A stretch of 64,000 bases of DNA, from positions 186,001 through 250,000 of the forward strand of contig JAJCYT010000028.1 in the NCBI GenBank assembly GCA_029262795.1. The letters run 5' to 3'. Below, piece by piece: positions 1-8,128 of the stretch (within the stretch, counting starts at the first letter, position 1; each line of letters opens with the position of its first letter). The notes under the pieces were generated by a model that had not been told where the DNA came from, ran no database searches, and saw only the letters and a list, made by a program, of their open reading frames with translations. Both the position numbers and the translations under genes were made by a program. This DNA comes from Candidatus Fraserbacteria bacterium (lineage in GTDB: Bacteria; Bipolaricaulota; Bipolaricaulia; RBG-16-55-9; JAJCYT01).

Positions 1-462
1 GGCTTGTTTAAACTGCCTTTGGGTGGCAATGATCTTCGCATTGGTGCTATCGTTGAAAATTTGCTGCCAATTGGTATCACATACGGTTCAGGTCACAGCG
101 AACCTTGGCGCATTGGAGCCCGTGTTGGCGCTGCAATGGACGTGATTGATGATCTTACTTTGGCCGCCGAGTTTGAAACCTCTGGTATTTTTCACTTGGG
201 TGCTGAATACCGAGTCAGCAGTCTCAACACGCCTGAAATCAGTGGTCTGGCCATTCGTGCCGGTTCCATTTTTGTTCATGGTGGGCCCATGTTCACTGTG
301 GGCTTAGGTGCTAAAATTGCCACCTACGAACTCAACTATGCCTTCACAGGGCATCCTTATCTGCCTGCGTCACATCGCCTGTCATTTACGGCGCGTTTTG
401 CTAATCAAACCCTCATCTGCTTGTTCACCGGGTTTGACGAAGTGGGCATCTGCGATCCGTAA
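1..462 (+). CDS. C-terminal part of a PorV/UPF0164-like outer-membrane protein (partial)
   Basis: The reading frame is open from the first base, so the 5' end lies outside the window; 153 residues are visible. They show alternating hydrophobic and polar strands. The final part has the arrangement typical of PorV/UPF0164-like barrels: an 'IRAGS' strand, a Gly-rich 'VGLGAK' strand, a 'YELNYAF' strand and 'SHRLSFTARF'. A short Cys-containing tail (residues about 135-153) follows. Those strands suggest an outer-membrane beta-barrel; the role (adhesion, transport or secretion accessory) cannot be told. The assignment rests on pattern resemblance only. Confidence 0.5.
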   Translation, partial: GLFKLPLGGNDLRIGAIVENLLPIGITYGSGHSEPWRIGARVGAAMDVIDDLTLAAEFETSGIFHLGAEYRVSSLNTPEISGLAIRAGSIFVHGGPMFTVGLGAKIATYELNYAFTGHPYLPASHRLSFTARFANQTLICLFTGFDEVGICDP

Positions 463-560
463 TCTTTTCAATTAAACGATCAAGCTTGATTCTGTTGGCA
501 GTTGTTTCCGACTGAGAGATATTTTCTATATCTTAAAACCTATTTGATATTCAAAAGGAA

Positions 561-1097
561 TTATTGAGACTGTTGTTTCCAGAGTTCTAATGCCAGCATC
601 GTTTTGACATCACGAATGTGGCCTTGATCTAAGAGGTTGGACATCTCGTCGAGGCCAAACGCGTTGACTTCCAGAAATTCATCCTCGTCTTGTTGAAGAG
701 AATGATCTTCGATAAGGCCTTCTGCTTGATATAAAAACATTTCTTCATCACAGAACCCAGGGGTGAGATAAAAGCGACGCAATTCCGTGAGTTTTTCAGC
801 GCGATACCCTGTTTCCTCAATCAACTCACGATGGGCACACGCCATCAGATTTTCATCTGGTTCCAGTTTACCCGCGGGAATTTCCCAAAATGCCTGTGCC
901 ACTGCAACGCGGTACTGACGTACCATCAGGACCTTATGATCCAATATGGGCAAAATGGCGACTGCACCAGGGTGTCTGATAATATCCCGTTGAGTTTGCT
1001 TGCCATCTGGAAGTTCAACAGTGGCTTGTTCCAGGCGGATGAAATGACCTTCAAAGAGTGTTTCGCTGTGTAGAATTTTTTCAGACAGAGGCTTCAT
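561..1097 (-). CDS. nudF: NUDIX hydrolase, ADP-ribose pyrophosphatase type
   Basis: A 178-residue NUDIX protein expected to hydrolyse ADP-ribose and related nucleoside diphosphate sugars to AMP plus sugar phosphate in the cytoplasm. The Nudix box is complete at about residues 76-98: G76, E82, then RELIEETGY. A short N-terminal beta domain carries the 'RHPGAVAILP' segment common in ADP-ribose pyrophosphatases. The start overlaps the stop of the upstream S1-domain gene by 4 nt (ATGA), so the two are probably translated in series. The exact substrate is inferred from family resemblance. Confidence 0.85.
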   Translation of the reverse strand: MKPLSEKILHSETLFEGHFIRLEQATVELPDGKQTQRDIIRHPGAVAILPILDHKVLMVRQYRVAVAQAFWEIPAGKLEPDENLMACAHRELIEETGYRAEKLTELRRFYLTPGFCDEEMFLYQAEGLIEDHSLQQDEDEFLEVNAFGLDEMSNLLDQGHIRDVKTMLALELWKQQSQ

Positions 1098-1606
1098 GAA
1101 GAAGATGACGGACGTGGGCGGCGACGTCGGTTGTTGTTACGACGGCCGCGGGAGCGGTTATTGTTGTTGCGTGGTGTTTGTGCTTTGGCTTTTTTGTTTT
1201 CCAGGCGTTGCAAAGTGGTTTGCGCATCGGCCATCCAGTGAATAAAGGGGCGTTCTACAGGTTCTTCCACCTTAGGTACATGGATGGTTTGTGGCATGAT
1301 CAGTTCGCGTTCGCTGAGGTCACGTTGTACTTCAGCCATTTCCTGATCGTAACGGATGCTTTCCACATCTTGTTCTTGAACTTGTTTGATTGACAGATTT
1401 AGTTTTTCATCGTCGTTATGACCAAGGACTTTAACATTAATTTCTTCGCCCTCACTCAAATAATCGCCCACTGAGCGCACAAATTCTTCAGCAATTTCAG
1501 AGATATGCACCAGGCCGGTTTCGCCGCTGGGGAGTTCAATAAATGCCCCATACGCGCGAATTCGAGTGACTTTTCCTAGAACGACACTGCCAACTTGTTC
1601 TGTCAT
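1094..1606 (-). CDS. S1 RNA-binding domain protein with basic RG/N-rich tail
   Basis: About 170 residues. An S1 OB-fold fills residues 5-75 (GKVTRIRAYGAFIEL ... GLVHISEIA ... VKVLGHNDDEKLNLSIK), resembling the general stress protein 13/YugI group and the S1 repeat of polynucleotide phosphorylase. A charged linker leads to a C-terminal tail of about 30 residues made of Asn, Arg, Pro and Ser, probably disordered and RNA-binding. The ATG at 1606 is preferred over the GTG at 1612 because AGGTGA lies just upstream. It is translationally coupled to the downstream NUDIX gene. A ribosome or mRNA association is likely; the specific function is unknown. Confidence 0.75.
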   Translation of the reverse strand: MTEQVGSVVLGKVTRIRAYGAFIELPSGETGLVHISEIAEEFVRSVGDYLSEGEEINVKVLGHNDDEKLNLSIKQVQEQDVESIRYDQEMAEVQRDLSERELIMPQTIHVPKVEEPVERPFIHWMADAQTTLQRLENKKAKAQTPRNNNNRSRGRRNNNRRRRPRPSSSS

Positions 1607-1658
1607 ATTCACCTAGCGTATCAATTTTATGAAATGCTTTCAACTGAACAGATCACAC

Positions 1659-2333
1659 TCAAGCATCAAGTTTGTAGCCAAAGCCACGTACATTGACGAT
1701 GAGCTTGGGATCTTTGGGGTCCGTTTCCAATTTGTTGCGAAGCAGATTGACGTATTTGATCACGTCCTTGGAAGAAACAAAGTGCTTGTCCTGCCACACG
1801 GCGGTAATAATTTCATCGTGTGAAAACACTTTTCCAGGTTGACTGGCCAGCAATTGCAGCAAATCATATTCCTTTGGAGAAAGTTTGGTGGGCTCGCCGC
1901 TGAGGGTGACTTCCTTGGTGCTGTCATCAATGCTGATGTCGCCCACCCGAAGTTGTGTGGGCTGATCACCTGATTGATACCGGCGCATCAATGCGGTGAT
2001 GCGGGCTTCAATTTCGCCGAGATCAAAGGGTTTTTTGACATAATCGTCTGCACCTGAGAGCAGGCCCTTGGCGGTATCCATTGCGGTATCTTTGGCAGTC
2101 AACATGATGATGGGCACCTCGCTGAATTTGCGGATTTCCTCAAGCACTTCCCACCCATTCATACCTGGCATCATGATGTCTAGAATGAGTAGGTCAGGCA
2201 TGACCTTTACAAACATTTCCAAACCCTCTTCACCCGAGGCGGCGGTAAACACCTCTCGGTTCTGGTTGGAAAGAAAATGCTTGAGCAAACTAACAATATC
2301 TGGCTCGTCATCAATAATGAGTACCTTCATCAT
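1659..2333 (-). CDS. OmpR-family response regulator (orphan)
   Basis: A 224-residue two-component transcription factor. The receiver domain (residues 2-120) has the acidic pair DDE near residues 8-10, the predicted phosphoacceptor Asp52 in 'LLILDIMMPG' and the conserved 'LTAKD' and 'KPFD' segments. A winged-helix DNA-binding domain follows (about 128-222; 'LSPKEYDLLQLLASQPGKVFSHDEII' region ending in 'VRGFGYKLDA'). The frame is open further upstream, but AGAGG before the ATG at 2333 supports this start. No histidine kinase gene adjoins it, so its partner and target genes are unknown. Confidence 0.85.
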   Translation of the reverse strand: MMKVLIIDDEPDIVSLLKHFLSNQNREVFTAASGEEGLEMFVKVMPDLLILDIMMPGMNGWEVLEEIRKFSEVPIIMLTAKDTAMDTAKGLLSGADDYVKKPFDLGEIEARITALMRRYQSGDQPTQLRVGDISIDDSTKEVTLSGEPTKLSPKEYDLLQLLASQPGKVFSHDEIITAVWQDKHFVSSKDVIKYVNLLRNKLETDPKDPKLIVNVRGFGYKLDA

Positions 2334-2489
2334 AGCGCACCTCTGGCGCACCATTATAGCCCTGTTTATGAGAATGTCACATGGGAGCAACTCTAGTTTG
2401 CCCCAAGCTCACTCAATTAAAAAGGACAAATGCGCCAATGCATGTATCAGTCTCTCTGTCAACATTTCCTGATGCCCTCCGTTGAAGCC

Positions 2490-2526
2490 AATCAAGTTGA
2501 TTGATGTGATATGATGCAGATCATAT
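2490..2526. promoter_or_regulatory. Two adjacent palindromes, possible operators
   Basis: In the 365-bp gene-free stretch between the regulator (start 2333) and the gene at 2699 there is an AATCAA-G-TTGATT palindrome (2490-2502). Seven bases further is a perfect 7-bp inverted repeat, ATATGAT-GCAG-ATCATAT (2509-2526). This arrangement is typical of dimeric regulator sites between divergent genes. No clear -35/-10 pair was identified and the binding protein is unknown. Nothing else gene-like was seen in the interval. Confidence 0.35.
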
Positions 2527-2698
2527 TTAATCCAATGAAGAAGCGAGTTTTGATATGCTTCAATCATGGAGCGATTTATGGCTGATCTGGCTTTGATCTT
2601 TTCTATTGTTTTCGTAAAATCGCTTGATCCAGTTGATGAATTTTATGAGTTTGAGCTGTGAAATGTCTTGAAACGAAGATTGAGGAGGTATCCTTAAA

Positions 2699-3190
2699 TT
2701 GGAGCACGAAGCCCAGAGACTCCGACAATTTGTTGAAGGCTGCTTGGAAGAGTTGATCAATTGTCATGGAGATCCGGAGTGGTTGCAAGAAGAATTTGAA
2801 TTGGCCTACTGGGCTTTTTCAGGTGTAGACCATGAGTGGTTCCAGGAAGTTCGCGCATGGGTGGAAGGCATTGCAAATGTCAAAGCCAAAAAACGTGCGG
2901 GCGAAAGCCGTAAAAAAGTGGCTACGGTGGTGGTTCATGCCATCAGTAAGCAAGAGGCAAAGCCAACAGCAGATCGAGAGAAAACGTTGCACCAACTCAA
3001 ACATGGCTGGATGGAAGCCAAAGTATTGCCAGGACTGAAGTTAAGCCAAATTGAAGCTTGCCAGATGGTGCTCAAACCCAACTGTGATTGCGACAAGGCG
3101 TGCAAAAAAGTGAATTACTATCGAGATTGGAAGGACATCGAACAAGCATGTCAAAAACGATTGGAAGAATTGAAAAATAATCATGAATAA
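2699..3190 (+). CDS. Hypothetical protein, first gene of an anti-sigma-like operon
   Basis: A 163-residue soluble protein with no family recognised. It is mostly charged helix. It has a Trp-rich N-terminal half (EWLQEEFELAYWAF, HEWFQEVRAWVEG), a basic middle (KAKKRAGESRKK), and a C-terminal Cys cluster 'NCDCDKACKKV' that could bind metal. The start is a TTG about ten bases after AGGAGG. The last 8 nt overlap the start of the next gene, so the two products probably act together. Because the neighbour looks like an anti-sigma factor, this could be a divergent regulatory partner, but no sigma-factor motif is visible. Confidence 0.6.
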   Translation: MEHEAQRLRQFVEGCLEELINCHGDPEWLQEEFELAYWAFSGVDHEWFQEVRAWVEGIANVKAKKRAGESRKKVATVVVHAISKQEAKPTADREKTLHQLKHGWMEAKVLPGLKLSQIEACQMVLKPNCDCDKACKKVNYYRDWKDIEQACQKRLEELKNNHE

Positions 3191-3932
3191 CGATCAAATT
3201 ATTCTACCAAGCTCATTGAACAACATCACTTCTGAGCAAGACGTGGTTCGCCAGGTTTTATCCAATCACCCTTCTGATTCATTCATTAAAGCTTATGTTG
3301 AAGGCCAGATCGAACGTGGTCAACATTCCCATGAAAAATTCCAGGCACTGAGCGAAGGCCAAGCCAAAGACTGGCAGCAAGCCGAAGTGGGCTTACATAT
3401 CAAAACGTGTGAGCAGTGTTGGCAAAAAATGGTGGGGTTTCGAACGGCTGAAATCGAAATTTCAGAACCAATTGTAGCATCGACTTCAGTCAAAACATCT
3501 TGGATTGATAAACTATTCGCGCCCTTCCAACAACCTGCGCCACTGGCACTGGCTGGTGTGCTCTTTTTGATTGTCGCATTGACCATTGGCTACCAGATGT
3601 ATCCTTGGATGAATGCGCCAGTCGAAGAGGGATTGCCAGCTCCATCCACCTCGTCATTTTCGGTTGACCCCACATTAGCTGAGGAAATTGTCACCGCTTT
3701 AGAAAATGCAGGCGTTCCACTTGATGCCTTTGATTTTACTTTGGCTGGTTCCGATTATCGAATACAACCACAAGACACCTTGCAAACCATTGCTATCCAA
3801 CAATACGATGATATTTCTTTATGGATTGGCATTTATCTTTATAACTACGAAGCTTTATCTTCACTAGAAGCGCCCGCAATGGATACACTTCCAGAAATCT
3901 CTATTGAATTGCCACAACTCAGTGCTGAATAG
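3183..3932 (+). CDS. Membrane protein with anti-sigma-type zinc finger and LysM-like C-terminus
   Basis: 249 residues. Residues 72-79 read H-x3-C-x2-C (His72, Cys76, Cys79), the zinc-finger signature of anti-sigma factors. One membrane helix lies at about 118-138. The C-terminal part at about 192-225 (YRIQPQDTLQTIA ... LWIGIYLYNYEAL) matches the LysM pattern of a Tyr-rich strand, 'DTL..IA', and a closing Trp/Asn segment. The predicted layout is a cytoplasmic zinc finger, a single TM, and a periplasmic peptidoglycan-binding or sensing domain. It overlaps the preceding unknown gene by 8 nt. No sigma factor is encoded beside it, so the zinc finger may serve another purpose. Confidence 0.6.
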   Translation: MNNDQIILPSSLNNITSEQDVVRQVLSNHPSDSFIKAYVEGQIERGQHSHEKFQALSEGQAKDWQQAEVGLHIKTCEQCWQKMVGFRTAEIEISEPIVASTSVKTSWIDKLFAPFQQPAPLALAGVLFLIVALTIGYQMYPWMNAPVEEGLPAPSTSSFSVDPTLAEEIVTALENAGVPLDAFDFTLAGSDYRIQPQDTLQTIAIQQYDDISLWIGIYLYNYEALSSLEAPAMDTLPEISIELPQLSAE

Positions 3933-3978
3933 AAATTAATTCTCAAGCCTTTTTTGAAAAATTATTCAAGATGGGGTT

Positions 3979-3990
3979 TGGTACGCCCGA
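3979..3990 (+). repeat. Possible attL: near copy of the tRNA-Arg 3' end
   Basis: TGGTACGCCCGA here versus TGGTGCGCCCGA at 13434-13445, a direct repeat with one mismatch. A weaker resemblance continues beyond it (GTTCCAACCC here, ATTCGAACCC in the tRNA T-arm). The repeat is short and could be chance, but its placement at the edge of the A/T-rich segment fits an attachment site. Confidence 0.35.
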
Positions 3991-4019
3991 GAGTCAGATG
4001 TTCCAACCCTCATTGTGAA

Positions 4020-4065
4020 TATTTCACATGAACTTTTTAGATTCAGGTAATTCATCTGTGAAATA
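4020..4065. repeat. Imperfect inverted repeat near the island's left edge
   Basis: TATTTCACATGAA (4020-4032) faces TTCATCTGTGAAATA (4051-4065). The arms are complementary except for a 2-nt insertion, with 18 bases between them. It lies 30 bp inside the proposed attL and 8 bp before the first 27-bp palindrome. Its function is unknown. Confidence 0.4.
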
Positions 4066-4072
4066 AAAGAAA

Positions 4073-4099
4073 TGTCTCATTTTGTTGAAATTCGGGACA
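4073..4099 (-). repeat. 27-bp palindromic element, divergent inverted copy
   Basis: Exactly 27 bases with TGTCTCATTT at one end and TTCGGGACA at the other. Read on the minus strand it begins TGTCCCG and ends GAGACA, like the element at 4157-4183, but the interior has drifted. Together with that copy it forms an inverted pair 57 bp apart at the left edge of the island. Confidence 0.5.
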
Positions 4100-4156
4100 C
4101 TCAGGTCAATAGACGTGCTTACTTAGCCCAAAACATACCCCTCTTAAATCTCAAAA

Positions 4157-4183
4157 TGTCCCGCTTCTACAACAAATGGGACA
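4157..4183 (+). repeat. 27-bp palindromic element, copy 1
   Basis: TGTCCCGCTTCT at the left and AAATGGGACA at the right, pairing as an imperfect hairpin. It matches the copy at 6737-6763 at 26 of 27 bases. It is not followed by a T-run, so it does not look like an ordinary intrinsic terminator. Confidence 0.7.
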
Positions 4184-4215
4184 GTTGATTTAAACCACCT
4201 GAACTAAGTAGATCT

Positions 4216-4407
4216 CTATTTTTCTTTGTCCCAAAGCCTATACAACAATTTTGTGGTCAAATAGGCAGTTAATCCGCCAAACAATCCCAGAATTACATCT
4301 TTTAAAGCAATGGTTTGCTCTCCAACCAAACTACCAACCAAATATGCTATCAAGCCAGCGGCAAATACTGATATAAAAAAAATGGCAACAGATTTCGAGC
4401 GATTCAT
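4216..4407 (-). CDS. Small two-helix membrane protein
   Basis: 63 residues with a short polar N-terminus (MNRSKS). Two predicted membrane helices follow at about 8-28 (VAIFFISVFAAGLIAYLVGSL) and 36-53 (DVILGLFGGLTAYLTTKLL), then a charged C-terminus. The ATG at 4407 is chosen because AAGGAGA precedes it by four bases. It is transcribed divergently from the large paralog starting at 4530 (122 bp between starts). The opposite end of the island has the same arrangement with a four-helix protein. No family was recognised. A protective or regulatory role for the neighbouring large protein is possible but only inferred from position. Confidence 0.65.
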   Translation of the reverse strand: MNRSKSVAIFFISVFAAGLIAYLVGSLVGEQTIALKDVILGLFGGLTAYLTTKLLYRLWDKEK

Positions 4408-4529
4408 TTCGTCTCCTTTGTGGTTCAACGTAACGGTTTACACTACAACTATGTTCAATTTTCTACTGACATGCAATTTTACAATTTGAAATTGAATTCA
4501 AGAGATTATTTTACCTCGAGAGGAGTTCT

Positions 4530-6629
4530 ATGAGCAGATATAAGGAAAATGTTCCACTCAAACAAAAATGGCAAATGAAAAAACAGAGAGCTAGAGAAAT
4601 TGATGAAAATGAGCCACCCCCAGGTGGTAGTGGATTTGGGTTTACCGAGGAGGAAAATGGGGACGATCTTGGCGCATTATTGATTGGAGGTGGTCTAATT
4701 GCAGGAGGGATACTTGGGAGTCAACTAATTAACAACAATAATTCTGAAGAACAAGATTGCTCTGGTCTAGATGCAATTAAAGCAACGGTCGATGGTATGA
4801 CTCAAACTTTAGATCGAGAAGTTGAAAAGTATGATCAATCGTGTTTTAAATCGAAAAATGAAATTATTTCATTTATAGAACAAGCCCAAAGAGAAATAAT
4901 ACAATTAGGAAACTCTACGGGTAATCAGTGTGATCCTGAAGAATTAGGTGAAGTCCTAAATAGGATAAATTCTGCTTGGCAGAACTTTATCACTGAACTT
5001 GATAATAAAGATAAGTCTACATGCTGTACATATGGATCAACATCAATTGAACAAAAAGAAGAAATAGATGAAGAAATTACTGTTAGAGCAGCAGCGTTTT
5101 TGATTGCAATAGACTTAATGTTAAATAATCCTGATAATAAATTGAGCTTAAATGAAAACTTTGAAGATACGAGCAATCCTTTAAATCTCATTAGAGATGA
5201 AAAAGAACGTCTAATTGAGTATGCAGTCAATGTGATAATGCAGGAATATGAAAACAAACATCCTGTAGAATTTCTACCTTTAAATTATTGCCCTCGAAAT
5301 CCAACGGAATTATGGACTGCTTTTCAAATTGGAATAAGTAATTATGAACTTGAAAAAATAATTCAATTCAATGAACAAGTTGCTTTGGTAAGAATGGAAA
5401 CGGTAGAGCAACTTGAACGAGAAGATGCTCTAGCAGAAACAGATGATTTTTTGTTTGAGATAATGATTGCAGGTGCTGCAGGTGTTATTGTTGGACTTTT
5501 GGTATTTGCGGCACTGAAAAACCCTGTTTTGGGTATCAGTGTTGGAGAGAAAACTGCAACTGCAATTTCTGGTATTCTTGGGGTTGCTGCAACTGCAACG
5601 GCGAATGCTGTTGTTGATTTTGATAGTTCAAGCGATCAGTTAAGGGCAATTGAAACGGTTGACAAACTCGTGGGAACAGGGGGTGTTCTAGATTTTGAAG
5701 ATGCAGAACGAATTAAACGAGAAATGAGAGATATTTATCTCGGAGAAATTGATTATATTGAATCACAAAATTTCACACTTGAAGAAAAGCGGAGAGCTTA
5801 TTCCAATCTTCTTTCTAGTCTAGCACAGGAAACAATAAGAAGAATAAGTGATGCGATAAGAGGTGATACTCGGTTCGAAGGTGTATTTCCTCCCCGACGA
5901 GATAATGGAGAAACAGACAATAGAAGTCGTGAAACATTGGAAATAATGTCCCAATATAATTTTCAACCGATTGCGCTTGAGTCTGTAGACTGTATCGGAG
6001 AACAATGTGAGACATTTCCTCGTTTACGTTATCGTGTGCGGGTGATTCAGCCTGGGCGCTCGTTGAATAATTATGAGTATTCGACTCAGATGTTGCAGCG
6101 TAGCGCTCGGTTGCTTGAAGGTGTGCCAGTACAAGCCTATGGGTTTGGTCAATATCAGCCAATGTTTTCTCATTTGCCTGCTGATGTAGAACCGATGCAG
6201 CCAAGTGGGTTTGCGCTTAACCGCGTTGGTGTATTGAAAGAGCCTGCCTATGAAAGCCACCCTGATTTTGGTGAAGGGGTGTTTGCCACGTTGGTGGTAG
6301 ATAAAGCTGCTGAAGGATGGGCCAAAGCCATATTAGATGAAGCAACAACGCCTGGTGGCAATGGTACGGGAGTGTCTATCTTTGCAGATATTGATGGCGA
6401 CTATGGCTACGATGATTTGACGGATGAGATGTATGTCAAAGTCAATGCGATCAAGAACTTTCGTAGTGTGGATTTAGCATCACAACCTGCCGCAGGTGGA
6501 GCCATTGTTGCTGCGATGGAAGATGCTGGATGGGAACAGCGTGAATATCTGGAACAACTCAAAGAAGAAATTCAGAAGCTATCTATTGAAGAAATCATTG
6601 AAGCACGGCGAGGATATCATCGTCGGTAA
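4530..6629 (+). CDS. Large island protein A: Cys-framed helical region plus prohead-protease-like C-terminal domain
   Basis: 699 residues. It has a basic N-terminus, a Gly-rich hydrophobic segment (about 47-67), and helical sequence with Cys at 77, 105, 134 and 165-166. A strongly hydrophobic, Gly/Ala-rich stretch (about 310-370) resembles a membrane hairpin. The C-terminal domain is 482-699. Its order of segments (RVRVIQPGRSLNN, LLEGVPV, SHLP, VGVLKEPAY, GTGVSIFAD, SVDLASQPAAGG) resembles T4 gp21-type prohead core proteases. The candidate catalytic His is about 548 and Ser about 616, spaced 68 residues apart as in herpesvirus-fold assembly proteases. GAGAGGAG precedes the ATG. No capsid or terminase genes are nearby, so a domesticated role is inferred. 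Confidence 0.75.
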   Translation: MSRYKENVPLKQKWQMKKQRAREIDENEPPPGGSGFGFTEEENGDDLGALLIGGGLIAGGILGSQLINNNNSEEQDCSGLDAIKATVDGMTQTLDREVEKYDQSCFKSKNEIISFIEQAQREIIQLGNSTGNQCDPEELGEVLNRINSAWQNFITELDNKDKSTCCTYGSTSIEQKEEIDEEITVRAAAFLIAIDLMLNNPDNKLSLNENFEDTSNPLNLIRDEKERLIEYAVNVIMQEYENKHPVEFLPLNYCPRNPTELWTAFQIGISNYELEKIIQFNEQVALVRMETVEQLEREDALAETDDFLFEIMIAGAAGVIVGLLVFAALKNPVLGISVGEKTATAISGILGVAATATANAVVDFDSSSDQLRAIETVDKLVGTGGVLDFEDAERIKREMRDIYLGEIDYIESQNFTLEEKRRAYSNLLSSLAQETIRRISDAIRGDTRFEGVFPPRRDNGETDNRSRETLEIMSQYNFQPIALESVDCIGEQCETFPRLRYRVRVIQPGRSLNNYEYSTQMLQRSARLLEGVPVQAYGFGQYQPMFSHLPADVEPMQPSGFALNRVGVLKEPAYESHPDFGEGVFATLVVDKAAEGWAKAILDEATTPGGNGTGVSIFADIDGDYGYDDLTDEMYVKVNAIKNFRSVDLASQPAAGGAIVAAMEDAGWEQREYLEQLKEEIQKLSIEEIIEARRGYHRR

Positions 6630-6651
6630 GTACAATTTGATATAAGGATAT

Positions 6652-6714
6652 TTCTTCATTGTTTACCTCTTCTTGTCTGCACAGGGAAGTCTCGGCCATC
6701 GAGACTTCCCTGTG
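6652..6714 (+). terminator. 3' module of gene A: conserved stretch plus perfect 15-bp hairpin
   Basis: The module begins with a conserved unpaired stretch containing GTTTACCTCTTCTTG. It is followed by a perfect 15-bp stem, CACAGGGAAGTCTCG against CGAGACTTCCCTGTG, with loop GCCAT (6680-6714), then TCAGTTTTA. Both the stretch and the hairpin framework recur after the other two large paralogs, while the stem sequence changes compensatorily. It probably ends transcription of gene A. Confidence 0.7.
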
Positions 6715-6736
6715 TCAGTTTTAGGCTATTTTTCGT

Positions 6737-6763
6737 TGTCCCACTTCTACAACAAATGGGACA
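6737..6763 (+). repeat. 27-bp palindromic element, copy 2
   Basis: TGTCCCACTTCT...AAATGGGACA, one base different from copy 1 (4157-4183). It lies 22 bp after the hairpin module of gene A and about 100 bp before the FG-GAP gene. Confidence 0.7.
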
Positions 6764-6867
6764 GAAGGTGTATTGGGGAAATCTTGATCGAAGAATTTAG
6801 CTATAATCAAAACAGGTAAAATAATAATCATCCTAAACTTAAAGAAAAATCTGATTGTGAGGCTTTG

Positions 6868-8040
6868 ATGAGGATACTAGCTAAGTTCAACATGATTGAA
6901 ATTATATTTATTCATCTAATGCTATTAGCTTTAGTATTAGTTGTTTCATTCGGGCAAGAAAATAGAGAGAGAGAAAATCTCCTTGATCTCATTTTTGCGA
7001 ATAGTGGAACTCCTAATCAAGTATGTATTGCACTTAATACAGAAAAACCTTTTCCTGCTAGTGCCTGTAGAATGATAGATAACAATTTTACGAGAAGTAA
7101 TGATGTTGCCCTAGGTGACCTTAATGGGGATGGAAATTTAGATGCTGTGTTTGCAAATTCATTACCAGGAAATATTGGTGAGAAAAATCGTGTTTGCTTA
7201 GGTGATGGAACAGGAAGTTTCTCTTGCCATGACTTGAGTAATGATTCTTTTGTCTCTAGATCTGTCGCATTAGGAGATGTAAACCAGGATTCTCATCTTG
7301 ATATTGTAGTTGCAGGAGGCCAAAGCGTAAATGAAGAACCTAATAACCAAGTTTGTTTGGGGGATGGAACCGGAGCTTTTTCTTGTGAAAGCATAGACTT
7401 AATAAACTTTGTTTCTTCAGATGTAGCTTTAGGAGATATCAATGGGGATGGAAACTTGGATGCTATCTTTGCGAGTATGTTTGGAGATTTAACACAAAGT
7501 TTATGCCTTGGTGATGGTATAGGTGGTTTTAATTGTCAGGCATTCATCCCCAATTCGTTTCGTGCTGCTGCTGTGACACTTGCTGATTTAGATAGCGATG
7601 GGAATCTGGATATTGTTTTTGCAACTGTCTCAGATACCAATAAAATTTGCTTAGGGACAAATGATACAACATTTAATTGTCAAAACATTGGAACAGAGAG
7701 CAAGTCCAGTTCAGATGTAGCTTTAGGAGATATTGATGGAGATGGAAATCTGGACAGTGTATTTGTTAATTCATTAGCATATGAGATTTGTTTAGGAAGC
7801 GGTAACGGTGAATTTCTGTGTGAAGAATTTGATTTTGGACCAGTTACTTCGGGAAAAGGTGTTGCCCTAGGTGACCTTAATGGAGATGGAAATTTAGATG
7901 CTGTGTTTGCAATCATAGGTGATAATTTGGTGTGTTTTGGCAATAGCACTGAAAAACCCTTTTCTGACGAATCTTGCTCTAAACTAGCTACAGGTGTAAG
8001 CATTAGCAATCGAGTGGCTATTGGGAAAATCAAATATTGA
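6868..8040 (+). CDS. Exported FG-GAP/VCBS beta-propeller protein with one Cys pair per blade
   Basis: 390 residues. The N-terminal hydrophobic stretch (about 7-30) is a signal peptide or anchor. Six copies of a 'VALGDLNGDGNLDAVFA' type repeat follow. Their DxNxDGxxD loops are typical calcium-binding FG-GAP loops of integrin-like propellers. Each blade has two Cys about 10-14 residues apart (CLGDGTGSFSC and variants), seven pairs in all, suggesting seven blades each with one disulfide. The N-terminal LLDLIFAN and C-terminal VAIGKIKY would complete the ring. It lies between two large paralogs. A surface-binding or scaffold role is likely; the ligand is unknown. ATG at 6868 is preferred to the TTG at 6865. 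Confidence 0.8.
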   Translation: MRILAKFNMIEIIFIHLMLLALVLVVSFGQENRERENLLDLIFANSGTPNQVCIALNTEKPFPASACRMIDNNFTRSNDVALGDLNGDGNLDAVFANSLPGNIGEKNRVCLGDGTGSFSCHDLSNDSFVSRSVALGDVNQDSHLDIVVAGGQSVNEEPNNQVCLGDGTGAFSCESIDLINFVSSDVALGDINGDGNLDAIFASMFGDLTQSLCLGDGIGGFNCQAFIPNSFRAAAVTLADLDSDGNLDIVFATVSDTNKICLGTNDTTFNCQNIGTESKSSSDVALGDIDGDGNLDSVFVNSLAYEICLGSGNGEFLCEEFDFGPVTSGKGVALGDLNGDGNLDAVFAIIGDNLVCFGNSTEKPFSDESCSKLATGVSISNRVAIGKIKY

Positions 8041-8128
8041 AGCAAGAAGAATGCTATAAAAAATCCAGATCAATTCTACTGAATATCTTACTCATTAAAG
8101 CCTCATTGTTATTCGCTACACTTGGTTT

